Origin: Hymenobacter elongatus
GTDB taxonomy: Bacteria > Bacteroidota > Bacteroidia > Cytophagales > Hymenobacteraceae
Reading direction: 5' to 3'
NCBI RefSeq assembly: GCF_004745955.1
Contig: NZ_SRLD01000039.1
Location: forward strand, 1 to 50,717
DNA: 50,717 bases
A program made the position numbers and the translations under genes. This document shows positions 23,507-32,324 of the stretch, one piece after another. Below the pieces are notes generated by a model. The model did no database searches. It was not told where the DNA came from and saw nothing but the letters and a program-made list of their open reading frames with translations. Numbering within the stretch: the first letter of the stretch is position 1; every line of letters starts with the position of its first letter.

Positions 23507-24289
23507 ATGCGTGAAGTCCTGAAAATTTTCAAAATCGGCGGTGGCATCCTCGACGACCCCGACCAGCTCGGCCGGTTCCTGAGCGAGCTGGCGCGGGTGC
23601 CGGGCCGCACGCTGCTGGTGCACGGCGGTGGCAAAGGAGCCAGCCAGATGCTACAGCGGCTAGGCCTCGAACCCCAACTGGTGCAGGGCCGCCGCATCAC
23701 CGACGCGGCCACGCTGGATATTGTCACGATGTTCTACGCCGGCAAAACCAACAAGCAGATTGTGGCCCTATTGCAGCAGCGCGGCATTAACGCGCTGGGC
23801 CTCAGCGGGGCCGACGGCAACAGCATTCGGGCTACCAAACGCCCGGTGCAGGCTATCGACTACGGTTTCGTCGGTGATTTGAGCGAGCAGAGCGTGAATA
23901 CCGCGCTGCTGCACCAACTGCTCCAGGCGGGCATCATGCCCGTATTCTGCGCCATCACCCACGATGGGCAGGGCCAGCTGCTCAACACCAACGCCGACAC
24001 CATTGCCAGCGCCCTGGCCCGGGCCTTGGCCGGAGCGTATGCGGTAGAGCTGCACTTCTGCTTCGAAAAAGACGGCGTGCTGGCCGACGTGCACGACGAG
24101 CAATCGGTACTAGCGCAGATAACGCCGGAAGTGTACCACACGCTGAAAGCCAGCGGGGCCATTGCTGCCGGCATGGTGCCCAAGCTGGATAATGCCTTTG
24201 CGGCCCTGGCCGCCGGGGTGGAAAAAGTGGTGATTGAAAGCGCGCTGCGCATCAACGAACCCGTGAAGACTGTGCTATGCCGGAGCTAA
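23507..24289 (+). CDS. argB: Acetylglutamate kinase
   Basis: A 260-residue amino-acid kinase. It phosphorylates N-acylglutamate. Motifs: KIFKIGGGIL (Lys of the phosphate site) at residues 6-15, LLVHGGGKGASQMLQRLGL near 37, the GRRITDAATLDIV signature near 63 and the ADTIASALARALAGAYAVEL nucleotide region near 165, plus MVPKLDNAFAALAAGVEKVV. No N-terminal helix for arginine inhibition is seen, so it is of the short type. It overlaps argE by 13 nt and is the first gene of the plus-strand arg operon. Confidence 0.95.
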   Translation: MREVLKIFKIGGGILDDPDQLGRFLSELARVPGRTLLVHGGGKGASQMLQRLGLEPQLVQGRRITDAATLDIVTMFYAGKTNKQIVALLQQRGINALGLSGADGNSIRATKRPVQAIDYGFVGDLSEQSVNTALLHQLLQAGIMPVFCAITHDGQGQLLNTNADTIASALARALAGAYAVELHFCFEKDGVLADVHDEQSVLAQITPEVYHTLKASGAIAAGMVPKLDNAFAALAAGVEKVVIESALRINEPVKTVLCRS

Positions 24290-25368
24290 TCGAAACGCTG
24301 GCCGACGACGCCATTCAGCTGCTGGCGGAGCTGATTCAGACGCCTTCTTTCTCGCGGGAAGAAGACCAGACGGCGGACCTTATTTTCCGGTTTCTGGCCC
24401 TGCGCGGCGCACTGACCCGGCGCGACAAAAACAACGTTTGGGCTGTGAGTCGCTACTTTAATCCGGCCAAGCCCACCATCCTGCTCAACTCCCACCACGA
24501 CACCGTGAAGCCCGGCACGACGTGGACTGCTGACCCGTTCGGCGGAACCGTGGAAGGAGACAAGCTCACGGGCCTGGGCAGCAACGACGCGGGCGCGGCG
24601 GCGGTAAGTTTGCTGGCCACGTTTCTGTATTTCCACACGCGCCCCGACCTGCCCTACAACCTGATCTGCGCCATTACGGCGGAGGAGGAAGTATCGGGCG
24701 CGGATGGCATCCGCCGGTTGCTGCCGCTGCTGCCCACCATTGCCCTCGGCATCGTGGGCGAGCCGACGCAGATGGGCCTCGCTATTGCCGAAAAGGGCCT
24801 GGTGGTGCTCGACTGCGTGGCCCACGGCCGCACCGGCCACGCCGCCCGCGACGAGGGCGAAAATGCCTTATACAAAGCCATGACCGATATTGAGTGGCTG
24901 CGGCACTATCAATTTCCCGAGGTTTCGGCGCTGCTGGGGCCGGTAAAAATGACGGTGACCCAAATACTAGCTGGCTCCCAGCACAACGTGGTGCCCGACC
25001 GGTGCCAGTTTGTGGTCGACGTGCGCACGAATGAGTTTTATTCGAATGAAGCCGTGGTGCAGATGGTGCAACAGCACGTACAAGCCGACGTCGTGCCGCG
25101 CTCCACGCACCTGAACTCGTCGCGCATTGCGCCGGCGCATCCGATAGTGCGAAAAGCAGCAGCCCTGGGCCACACTGCGTTTGGGTCGGCCACGCTTTCC
25201 GACCAGAGCATGATGCCCTTCGACACCGTGAAGATGGGCCCCGGCGACTCGGCCCGCTCTCACACCCCCGACGAATACATTCTGCTCAGCGAGGTGCGGG
25301 CGGGCATAAAAGGATACATAGAACTGCTGGAAGGCTTTCGTTTTGAAGAGTATGAAAATCTGGGATAA
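24277..25368 (+). CDS. argE: N-acetylornithine deacetylase-type M20 peptidase
   Basis: A 363-residue metallohydrolase. Metal-site motifs: NSHHDTVKPG near residue 73 (His and the neighbouring Asp), GSNDAGAAAV near 106 (bridging Asp), ITAEEEVSGADG near 135 (catalytic Glu pair) and a PFDTVKMGPGDSARSHTPDE stretch near 315 holding the last His. It should remove the acyl group of N-acylcitrulline, the product of ArgF', before ArgG. It overlaps argB at the start and argH by 17 nt at the end, so the three are one operon. Specificity for acetylcitrulline versus acetylornithine cannot be read from sequence. Confidence 0.9.
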   Translation: MPELIETLADDAIQLLAELIQTPSFSREEDQTADLIFRFLALRGALTRRDKNNVWAVSRYFNPAKPTILLNSHHDTVKPGTTWTADPFGGTVEGDKLTGLGSNDAGAAAVSLLATFLYFHTRPDLPYNLICAITAEEEVSGADGIRRLLPLLPTIALGIVGEPTQMGLAIAEKGLVVLDCVAHGRTGHAARDEGENALYKAMTDIEWLRHYQFPEVSALLGPVKMTVTQILAGSQHNVVPDRCQFVVDVRTNEFYSNEAVVQMVQQHVQADVVPRSTHLNSSRIAPAHPIVRKAAALGHTAFGSATLSDQSMMPFDTVKMGPGDSARSHTPDEYILLSEVRAGIKGYIELLEGFRFEEYENLG

Positions 25369-26656
25369 GGGCATTGCGGTTGACAAGAAAATTGAGCGCT
25401 TCACCGTCGGCAAAGACCGGGAGCTGGATCTGTACCTGGCGCAGTTCGACGTGCGGGCCTCCAAAGCCCAGGCCAACATGCTGGCCCAGGCCGGCCTACT
25501 TTCGGCGGCCGAAAACGCGCAGCTCCAGCAGGGTCTGGCCGAGCTAGCGGCCCAGCTGGAGGCCGGCACGTTCACTATCGACGAGAGCTTCGAGGATGTG
25601 CATTCCAAAATCGAGGCCTACCTCACGGAAAAATTTGGCGACGCGGGCAAGAAAATCCACACCGCCCGCTCCCGCAACGACCAGGTGCTGACGGCTATCC
25701 AGCTGTTTTTGAAAGACTACACCCGGCGTGCGGCCACCAAAATGCTGGCCCTGACGCAGGTGCTGCTGGAAAAAGCCGAGGCCCACAAAACCGACCTGAT
25801 GCCGGGCTACACCCACTTTCAGGCGGCTATGCCCAGCTCATTCGGGCTCTGGTTTTCGGCCTACGCCGAGCATCTGCTGCTCGACCTGGCTTTGTTTGAA
25901 GCCGCCCACACCGTGGCCGACCAGAACCCGCTGGGCTCGGGCGCCGGCTTCGGCAGCTCCTTCCCCATTGATCGGCAGATGACGACCCGCGAAATGGGCT
26001 TTGGCAGCCTGGCCGTGAGCAGCGTAGGGGCTCAGATGCTGCGGGGTAAAACCGAGAAAACCGTGGCTTTCGCTCTGGCCGGGGCCGCTGGCACGCTGGC
26101 CAAAATGGCCTACGATCTGGTGCTGTACAACTCCCAGGACATGGCCTTCGTGGAGCTGCCAGCTGCCTTTACTACCGGCTCCAGCATTATGCCCCACAAG
26201 AAGAACCCGGACGTATTCGAGCTGATTCGGGCGCGCTGCAACACGCTGCAAGCGCTGCCCAACACCATCATACTGGCCACCAGCAACCTACCCAGCGGCT
26301 ACCACCGCGACTTTCAGCTTCTGAAGGAGCTGCTCTTCGAGCCGCTCACGCAGTTTCTCGATATTCTGGACATGCTGCTCTTTGCCCTGCCCCAGCTCAG
26401 CATCAAGCCCGACCTGCTGAACCAGCCCAAGTACGACGCGGTATTTTCGGTGGAAAATATCAACCAGCTCATCCAGACCGGCACCCCGTTCCGCACGGCG
26501 TACAAGGCCGTGGGGCAGGCCGTGGAAGACGGCTCCTACGTGCCCCACCGCGAGTTTCATACCACCCACCTGGGCAGCGTGCACAACCTGGGCCTGGCTG
26601 AGATTCAACAGAAAGTGGAGCGCCTTCGTCAAGCCGGCTGGGTGCTGGGCCAGTAG
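25352..26656 (+). CDS. argH: Argininosuccinate lyase
   Basis: 434 residues from MKIWDKGIAVDKKIERFTVG. The frame is open from a TTG at 25343, but ATG 25352 follows a GAAGAG and fits the family start. It cleaves argininosuccinate to arginine and fumarate. Motifs: HTARSRNDQV near 97, PGYTHFQAAMPSSFG near 150 and the superfamily signature GSSIMPHKKNPD near 272, with catalytic Ser. It is the last gene of argB-argE-argH and completes the pathway. Confidence 0.96.
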   Translation: MKIWDKGIAVDKKIERFTVGKDRELDLYLAQFDVRASKAQANMLAQAGLLSAAENAQLQQGLAELAAQLEAGTFTIDESFEDVHSKIEAYLTEKFGDAGKKIHTARSRNDQVLTAIQLFLKDYTRRAATKMLALTQVLLEKAEAHKTDLMPGYTHFQAAMPSSFGLWFSAYAEHLLLDLALFEAAHTVADQNPLGSGAGFGSSFPIDRQMTTREMGFGSLAVSSVGAQMLRGKTEKTVAFALAGAAGTLAKMAYDLVLYNSQDMAFVELPAAFTTGSSIMPHKKNPDVFELIRARCNTLQALPNTIILATSNLPSGYHRDFQLLKELLFEPLTQFLDILDMLLFALPQLSIKPDLLNQPKYDAVFSVENINQLIQTGTPFRTAYKAVGQAVEDGSYVPHREFHTTHLGSVHNLGLAEIQQKVERLRQAGWVLGQ

Positions 26657-26714
26657 CCAAACGGCAAGTTGCCGACAGGCGCGCGAGGCCGCCGGAATAT
26701 TTTTTATTTCACGT

Positions 26715-27239
26715 ATGAAGCTTTATTTCCGCTTGCTCTGGCTGCTACTCACGGCCCGTTTTCAGCCCAAAGTAGCCGTGCTGGGCCCCTGCCGCACCCG
26801 GTTTCGGGTGTGGCCCACCGATCTGGACGTGTTGCGCCACCTCAACAACGGCCAGTATCTGACGCTCTGCGACCTGGGCCGCATGGACCTATTGCTGCGC
26901 TCGGGGCTCTTGGCCAAGCTCCGGAACTTTGCCCCAATGGCGGTAGTGGTGGCCGAAACGATACAGTTTAGCCGCTCCCTGGAGCCATTTCAGACGTTTG
27001 AAATCGAAACCCGTGCCCTGGGCTGGGACCATCGGCTCCTTTATTTGCAGCAGCAGTTCATTCGGGGCGACCAGGTAATTGCCACGGCGGTCGTGAGTCT
27101 GCGCTTCGTGAAACGCAAAGGCGGCACCGCCGACCCCGCCGAGGTGCTCCGGCACGCCGGCGAGTCGGAAATATCACCCGAGCTGCCGCAGTGGGTGCAA
27201 GCCTGGAGCCAAAGCATGCGCGACCTACGGGCAGCCTGA
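26715..27239 (+). CDS. Hotdog-fold thioesterase (THEM6-like)
   Basis: 174 residues. The motif FRVWPTDLDVLRHLNNGQYL near 30, with Asp and the HLNNG turn, followed by MAVVVAETIQFSRSLEPFQT, is typical of 4HBT-type acyl-CoA thioesterase or Them6-like proteins. The first 15 residues (LYFRLLWLLLTAR) are hydrophobic and may anchor it to the membrane. It starts 58 bp after argH and is in the same direction, but has no known link to arginine synthesis. Substrate unknown. Confidence 0.8.
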   Translation: MKLYFRLLWLLLTARFQPKVAVLGPCRTRFRVWPTDLDVLRHLNNGQYLTLCDLGRMDLLLRSGLLAKLRNFAPMAVVVAETIQFSRSLEPFQTFEIETRALGWDHRLLYLQQQFIRGDQVIATAVVSLRFVKRKGGTADPAEVLRHAGESEISPELPQWVQAWSQSMRDLRAA

Positions 27240-27320
27240 GGGGTTGCCAGCAGACAGCCGAACCCTGCTTGACCGTTGCATTTGAGCGTAGCGCGGACCT
27301 GAAGCATCTCGGCGGCGACA

Positions 27321-27485
27321 GAATATTATTCCGAGTGCAGCCGAGGAATCTCGCATGCACTGGCAGTAATCAGAACGCCATGCTCTATCTAGCGTCCGCT
27401 TGCCGAAGCATCTCGGTCGTGTCGTTGAACGGCTCCGACGAGGCGAGCGAGATGTTTTGGCAAGCGGACGCTAGATAGAGTATGA
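27321..27485. repeat. Half-element plus full palindrome of a diverged subfamily
   Basis: 27321-27360 is a lone left arm of the CATTCCGAGCGAAG class (ATTATTCCGAGTGCAGCCGA). 27378-27485 is a full palindrome with arms CATGCTCTATCTAGCGTCCG CTTGCCGAAGCATCTCG and complement. To the right, ACTTCTTAAACAGCTTCG (about 27509) matches the outer ends of the element at 35675-35820. Confidence 0.75.
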
Positions 27486-27637
27486 CCGTCTGGAGTGTTC
27501 CGAACGACTTCTTAAACAGCTTCGCTGGCAATTGCCGGATCATAGCAGTGGAAGTGGCTGAAAAAAACTCTCTCCTGATGGGCGCGTATGGTTTTAGTAG
27601 GTGATGCTTGTCGTCGCCGGTTAAAACCACTTACCTC

Positions 27638-28723
27638 ATGGCTAACGAGCAAAATCCGGAACCTAACTCCGCTGCAAATACCGAAAGCACCCACGCTTCA
27701 ACCGGCCCGGCCCGCACATCCAGCCAGTCGTTAGCCGACTCTGAGATGAGCGTAGGCGACGGCGCGCTGAACACCCAGCCCGGCGACGAGCAGGAAAACA
27801 AGGAGGCCGACCGCCAAGCCGTGCGCCCCGGTAGCGCGCCGGCCAGCGCCGCGCCTACTGCCAGCTATGGCGGCAACTTCGGCAACAGCGTGCAGGACAT
27901 CTTCCACGATGCTGACCGCCGCGACAACCAGCTGAGCAACCCCGGCCGGGGCGAGTTTGGCGCGCAAGGCCCCGGCGGCACCCAAGGTGGCTACGGCAAC
28001 CAGTTCCGCGCCGACGATGTGTACGGCAGCCAGCCCGGGGTTCAGCCCGTTAGCTCGGGCGGCTACGCCGGCGGCCGGCCCGGCAATAACACCGGCACCG
28101 ACGAGTATAACCCGCAGGGTAGCGCCTTCGGACACGACCCGGCTACCCCACTGGCCGGCACCACCATCGACCCGCTGTATCAGAACGACAACGCTTCGCC
28201 GAAAGGCCCGGATTCGGGTTTCAGCGAAGATTATGGTCGCTCCTCGCTGCCTGGCAGCACCGCAAACGCTTCGGACGGCACCAGCCACCAGCGCAACCAG
28301 AGCGAGGACTATATTCCAACCCAGAATGCTCACGACAACCAGGGCGGCGTGGCCTACTCGCCACAGCCCACTGAGCAAGGCCGCACGGGTGAGCTGAACG
28401 GCAGCAATGAGCTAGGCCCCAACCAGGAACCAGCTACTCCCACCAGCGCCGGCTCCGAATCCCGAACCGGCTACACGCGCAACGAGGGCGAAACCAGCTA
28501 CGTCGGCAACAGCAGTGAAGGCATCGGCTCGAAAGGCGGCTCCTACAACGACCCGAACACGCCCATGAACCCCGCTGCCGGCGCCACCTCCCCCACCCGC
28601 GACGACTATAGCCGCGACGCCCAAGACGAGGCCCCCGCGCCGCCGCACAATGACGATGACTCCGACTATGGCTCTGCGCCGCGCCGCAATGCCGGCCGCG
28701 ACAACGACTCGGACAGAAGCTAG
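27638..28723 (+). CDS. Long hydrophilic, intrinsically disordered protein
   Basis: 361 residues from MANEQNPEPNSAANTESTHA. The sequence is dominated by Gly, Asn, Ser, Asp, Pro, Gln and Thr, with almost no Cys or Leu-rich stretches, no membrane segment and no signal peptide. Short patches such as YGGNFGNSVQDIFHDADRRD break the low complexity. The C-terminus is strongly charged (RRNAGRDNDSDRS). This composition resembles hydrophilins and desiccation-associated proteins. Hymenobacter species are often desiccation and radiation tolerant, but no LEA or other named motif is present. The gene is single, with a repeat and a bidirectional terminator after it. A start at 27608 is possible but less likely. 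Confidence 0.8.
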   Translation: MANEQNPEPNSAANTESTHASTGPARTSSQSLADSEMSVGDGALNTQPGDEQENKEADRQAVRPGSAPASAAPTASYGGNFGNSVQDIFHDADRRDNQLSNPGRGEFGAQGPGGTQGGYGNQFRADDVYGSQPGVQPVSSGGYAGGRPGNNTGTDEYNPQGSAFGHDPATPLAGTTIDPLYQNDNASPKGPDSGFSEDYGRSSLPGSTANASDGTSHQRNQSEDYIPTQNAHDNQGGVAYSPQPTEQGRTGELNGSNELGPNQEPATPTSAGSESRTGYTRNEGETSYVGNSSEGIGSKGGSYNDPNTPMNPAAGATSPTRDDYSRDAQDEAPAPPHNDDDSDYGSAPRRNAGRDNDSDRS

Positions 28724-28724
28724 C

Positions 28725-28874
28725 CCAGAGCGGATTTCAGGTTGCTCTACAGTAGCGCGAACTGTGTAGTTCGCGTACCAGAACGACAATCGTTGGGGCG
28801 AATCGTTCAGGCACGCGAACTACAAAGTTCGCGCTACTACTGTAGCCGATACACCAGCCTGAAATCCGCTCTGG
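28725..28874. repeat. About 150-bp element with AGAGCGG terminal inverted repeats
   Basis: The outer arms CCAGAGCGGATTTCAGG (28725 on) and CCTGAAATCCGCTCTGG (ending 28874) are perfect 17-mers. Inside, AGTAGCGCGAACTGTGTAGT and its partner with AACTACAAAGTTCGCGCTAC form a second palindrome. It is closely related to 32165-32308. Confidence 0.85.
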
Positions 28875-28879
28875 TTAAC

Positions 28880-28947
28880 AATGCCAATTAAAAAGGGCTG
28901 CAAAAATACCGTCTCCGGTACTTGTGCAGCCCTTTTTAATTGGCATT
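28880..28947. terminator. Long-arm bidirectional terminator
   Basis: AATGCCAATTAAAAAGGGCT GCA (28880-28902) pairs with its exact complement at 28925-28947, a 23-bp stem with a 22-nt loop and internal A/T runs on each side. It separates the disordered-protein gene (plus) from tal-pgi (minus). Confidence 0.85.
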
Positions 28948-29020
28948 TCTGCCTTGACCGGTATGCTTACCACATCAGTGGAGCGTTCTGCTCAATCTGG
29001 CTATCAAACCCACTGCTACC

Positions 29021-31864
29021 CTATGCGGGAGTAGCCGCCAGCGTCACCGACTGCAGCGCCGCCAGGACTGTGCGCAGACCTTGCTCAGCATTGTTGCCAA
29101 GATGGATGCGCAGCGTGCGGCGGTTGTAGTCGTGCAGGGCCTGCAAGTCGCCGGCGGCCTGGGCGTTCTTGAACGTACCGAAGGAGTACGAACGCCCCGG
29201 CAACGCCAGATCCTGGGGATGATCGACGGTAAACTGCACGAATAAGCCCTTGTCGGGGCCGCCTTTGTGGTATTGACCCGTGGAGTGCAAAAAGCGCGGG
29301 CCGTAGCCGGAAGTCGTGGCCAGGTGCAGCTGCTCCTGCACCTGCGTGCGGAGTTGCTGCAAGCCCTGGTTCAGCTCTCCCGACTCGGTCAGGTAGGCCT
29401 GAATGTTGAGGAAGTCGCCGGGCTGGGCCTGGCCGAAGAAATTGCGGATGACTTCGGCCGCGTTGCCGCCGGCTACGGCCGTGTAGTAGGCCACACCGTT
29501 TTCCGTCACTTGTGGTGCGGTGCCGGCTGGCAGGCTGCCCTGCTCCTGCACCACCTTCATCAGACTATCGGTAGCCGTTTTGGCGGCCTGCACATTGGGC
29601 TGGTCGAAGGGGTTGATTTCGAGCACGGCGCTGGCCACGGCCGTAGCCACTTCCCAGCGGAAAAACTCGGCTCCCAGGTCCAGCGCTTCTGTCATCATGA
29701 TGCGGATGATGGGATGCCCGGCGGCTTCCAGCGCGGCCAGCTTGGCCTGGTTGTCGGGGTCGGCATCGTGCTGGTAGCCTACGTACACGAACACGCGGTC
29801 CTGACCATATACTGCCGGTTCCCGGGCTGGCTCGCCGGCAATCGGCAGAATGCCTTTGCCTTCCTTGCCCGTGCTTTCGGCAATAAGCTGCTCCAGCCAC
29901 AAGCCCAGGTCCTGGAGGGAATTGGGTACAATCAGCGTGAGCTTATCGCGGCCCTGCTGGGCCAATACGCCCAACGCCACGCCTAGCTCCAGCCCCGGAT
30001 TGTGCTCCACGGCCCCGTACGCGCCGGTGGCGCGCATCATGCGGATAGCGCGCTCCAGAATTTCGCCGATGTTCAGGCCATACAGCGCGGCGGGTACCAG
30101 CCCGAAGTACGACAGCGCCGAAAACCGGCCGCCCACTTCCGAGAAGTTCAGGAAGATGCGGCGGTAGCCCTGCTCGGTGGCCGAGGTCACGAACTTGGAG
30201 CCGGGGTCGGTGATGGCCACGAAGTTTTCGCCGGCCTTGTCGCCTTTGATCTGCTTGAGACGGTCGTAGAAATAGTCGCCGAAGGCCAGCGGCTCGGCCG
30301 TGGTGCCCGATTTGCTGGCCACGATGAACAGCGTGTCGGCCAGCGGCACAGCTTCTTCGATCTGGCGCACCGTGCCGGGGTCCGTGGTGTCGAGCACCGA
30401 CATGGGCAGGCCGTGCGCGCCCCGCTCAAACGACTCCTTAAACACAATCGGGGCCATGGTGCTGCCGCCCATGCCCATTACGACGACGTGCTTGAAGCCC
30501 GCCGCATTTACCTCATGCACGAACTGCTCGATTTCGGGCACCGCGCCCACCATCGTTTCGGCCACGCGCAGCCAGCCCATGAAGGCCCGGATGCTGTGCT
30601 GACCGGCCTCATCCTGCACCCACAAATCGGCCTTCTTGTCCCAGAAGCCGGCAGTGAAATTCTTGGCGTTGAGCTCCTGAATTTTGGCATCCACGGCCGC
30701 CTGGTATTGACCCAGCTGCAGCGTGGCCGGCGCTACCGTAGCATCCAGGGCCAGCAGGCGCTTTTTCTCCAACGACTCCATCAGCTTGCCGAACGGCTCG
30801 TTGAATTTCTTCGCCCCATCGATTTCCAGGAAGTTGGTTTGCTCCTCCAGGCTGATGCCCAGCTCGGGCAGGCGGCGCAGCACGTCCTGGGCTTTGTCCA
30901 ACCCTTCTTCCAGTCGGTTGGCGGGCACTCCCCGCTCCCGGAAAATATCCAGCGTTTCTACCGGCACGGTGTTCACCGTTTTTGCCCCGATGAGGTTTTC
31001 GACGTATTTCAGGTCGTCGTATTTCGGGTTTTTGTTGCCGGTGCTGGCCCACAGCAGGCGCTGCGAATCGGCTCCTTGCGCCGCCAGGGCTGCCCAGCGT
31101 GGGCCCGCGAAAATATCTTTGTAGATCTGGTACGCCTGCTTGGCGCTGGCCAGCGCCACTTCGCCCACCATCGACTGGGCCAGCGCGCCCTGTTCGCCAC
31201 CGGCGGCGGCCAGTTTCTCCAGCATGGGGTCAATCAGCACGTCGATGCGCGAGAGGAAGAAGCTGGCCACCGAGTCGATGTGGTCGATGGAATGGCCGGC
31301 CTGCGCCCGGTCTTCGAGGCCCGACAGGAAGGCCTCGGCCACCAGGCGGTAGCGCTCCAGCCCAAAAATCAGGGTGACATTCACGTTCACCCCTTCCGCA
31401 ATCAGGCGGCGAATGGCGGGCAGGCCTTCGAGCGTAGCCGGCACTTTAATCATGACGTTGGGCCGGTTCACGGCCTGCCAGAAGCGCAGGCCTTCCTCAA
31501 TGGTACCAGCGGTATCGTTCACCAGCGCCGGCGACACTTCCAGGCTCACGTAGCCGTCGCCGGCGTTGTCGTGCTGGTCGTAGAGCGGGCGGAACAGGTC
31601 ACAGGCGTGCTGCACGTCGGCCACGGCCAGCGCGGTATATATTTCGTCGGTGGTTTTGCCCTGCAGGGCCAGGCTGCGGATGGCCGCGTCGTAGTCGTCG
31701 GAACCGCCAATGGCCTTCTCGAAAATGGCCGGATTGGAGGTTACTCCGCGTAGTGCCTCCTCGGTGATGCGTCGCTGCAACTCCCCGTTGATCAGGATCT
31801 TGCGACGAATAAAGTCCAGCCAGATGCTTTGGTCGAATTGACGGATGTCAACTAATGGATTCAT
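29021..31864 (-). CDS. tal-pgi: Bifunctional transaldolase/glucose-6-phosphate isomerase
   Basis: A fused enzyme of 947 residues. The N-terminal part (1-370) is transaldolase: TSNPAIFEKAIGGSDDYDAA near 43, NVMIKVPATLEGLPAIRRLI near 135 with the Schiff-base Lys, and NVTLIFGLERY. The C-terminal part (about 400-947) is phosphoglucose isomerase: GMGGSTMAPIVFKESFERGA near 470, VASKSGTTAEPLAFGDYF near 510, and the later LELGVALGVLA and KGILPI segments. Tal-Pgi fusions are known in several bacterial groups. The protein links glycolysis to the non-oxidative pentose phosphate pathway in the cytoplasm. It stands alone on the minus strand with a terminator downstream. Confidence 0.95.
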   Translation of the reverse strand: MNPLVDIRQFDQSIWLDFIRRKILINGELQRRITEEALRGVTSNPAIFEKAIGGSDDYDAAIRSLALQGKTTDEIYTALAVADVQHACDLFRPLYDQHDNAGDGYVSLEVSPALVNDTAGTIEEGLRFWQAVNRPNVMIKVPATLEGLPAIRRLIAEGVNVNVTLIFGLERYRLVAEAFLSGLEDRAQAGHSIDHIDSVASFFLSRIDVLIDPMLEKLAAAGGEQGALAQSMVGEVALASAKQAYQIYKDIFAGPRWAALAAQGADSQRLLWASTGNKNPKYDDLKYVENLIGAKTVNTVPVETLDIFRERGVPANRLEEGLDKAQDVLRRLPELGISLEEQTNFLEIDGAKKFNEPFGKLMESLEKKRLLALDATVAPATLQLGQYQAAVDAKIQELNAKNFTAGFWDKKADLWVQDEAGQHSIRAFMGWLRVAETMVGAVPEIEQFVHEVNAAGFKHVVVMGMGGSTMAPIVFKESFERGAHGLPMSVLDTTDPGTVRQIEEAVPLADTLFIVASKSGTTAEPLAFGDYFYDRLKQIKGDKAGENFVAITDPGSKFVTSATEQGYRRIFLNFSEVGGRFSALSYFGLVPAALYGLNIGEILERAIRMMRATGAYGAVEHNPGLELGVALGVLAQQGRDKLTLIVPNSLQDLGLWLEQLIAESTGKEGKGILPIAGEPAREPAVYGQDRVFVYVGYQHDADPDNQAKLAALEAAGHPIIRIMMTEALDLGAEFFRWEVATAVASAVLEINPFDQPNVQAAKTATDSLMKVVQEQGSLPAGTAPQVTENGVAYYTAVAGGNAAEVIRNFFGQAQPGDFLNIQAYLTESGELNQGLQQLRTQVQEQLHLATTSGYGPRFLHSTGQYHKGGPDKGLFVQFTVDHPQDLALPGRSYSFGTFKNAQAAGDLQALHDYNRRTLRIHLGNNAEQGLRTVLAALQSVTLAATPA

Positions 31865-32164
31865 AGGATTTCGGTTAGAAGTCGCGCCAAAGATCCGAAA
31901 ACTCCTTCTTTGAGCTCTAACGAGGCTGGTTTATTTTGCAGCAACGACCTGATTCACTGCCTGATTTTTTCCAGCAAAAACGGCTCCCCGTACGCCCATT
32001 CGTTATTCGCGCCCAGCTTTGGCCATATCCTACCCAGTAGCCGTCAGCCCAAAAAACAGCGGCAGTAGAACACCCGATTGAGCCGGACCCCGCAAAGCAA
32101 AACGCTATTCCAGTTCCCCACCACACGACGACGGCCCCAAAAATGGAGCCGCTGTCGTGTTACT

Positions 32165-32308
32165 AGAGCGGTTTCGGATTCAGTGTACGAGGTGGCAGTA
32201 GCGCGAACTGTGTAGTTCGCGTCGCCGCGCCGGTAGAACGACTGCGAACGGCTCGGGGACGCGAACTACAAAGTTCGCGCTACTATTCATTGACCCCGAA
32301 ACCGCTCT
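32165..32308. repeat. About 144-bp element with AGAGCGG terminal inverted repeats
   Basis: The outer arms AGAGCGGTTTCGG and CCGAAACCGCTCT enclose arms AGTAGCGCGAACTGTGTAGT and AACTACAAAGTTCGCGCTAC, which are the same as in 28725-28874. The loop sequences differ between the copies. The rest of the 31865-32324 gap contains no supported gene; a 69-residue frame at 31917-32126 looks spurious. Confidence 0.85.
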
Positions 32309-32324
32309 GAAAATGCCGGGCCTG

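Noticed and set aside
30002..31753. A 583-codon open frame antisense to tal-pgi
   Set aside because: It is a shadow of the GC-rich coding strand: no family features, and the tal-pgi frame explains the region fully.
31917..32126. A 69-codon minus-strand frame upstream of tal-pgi
   Set aside because: Low-complexity Trp/Cys/Gly-rich composition, no start context, no family resemblance.
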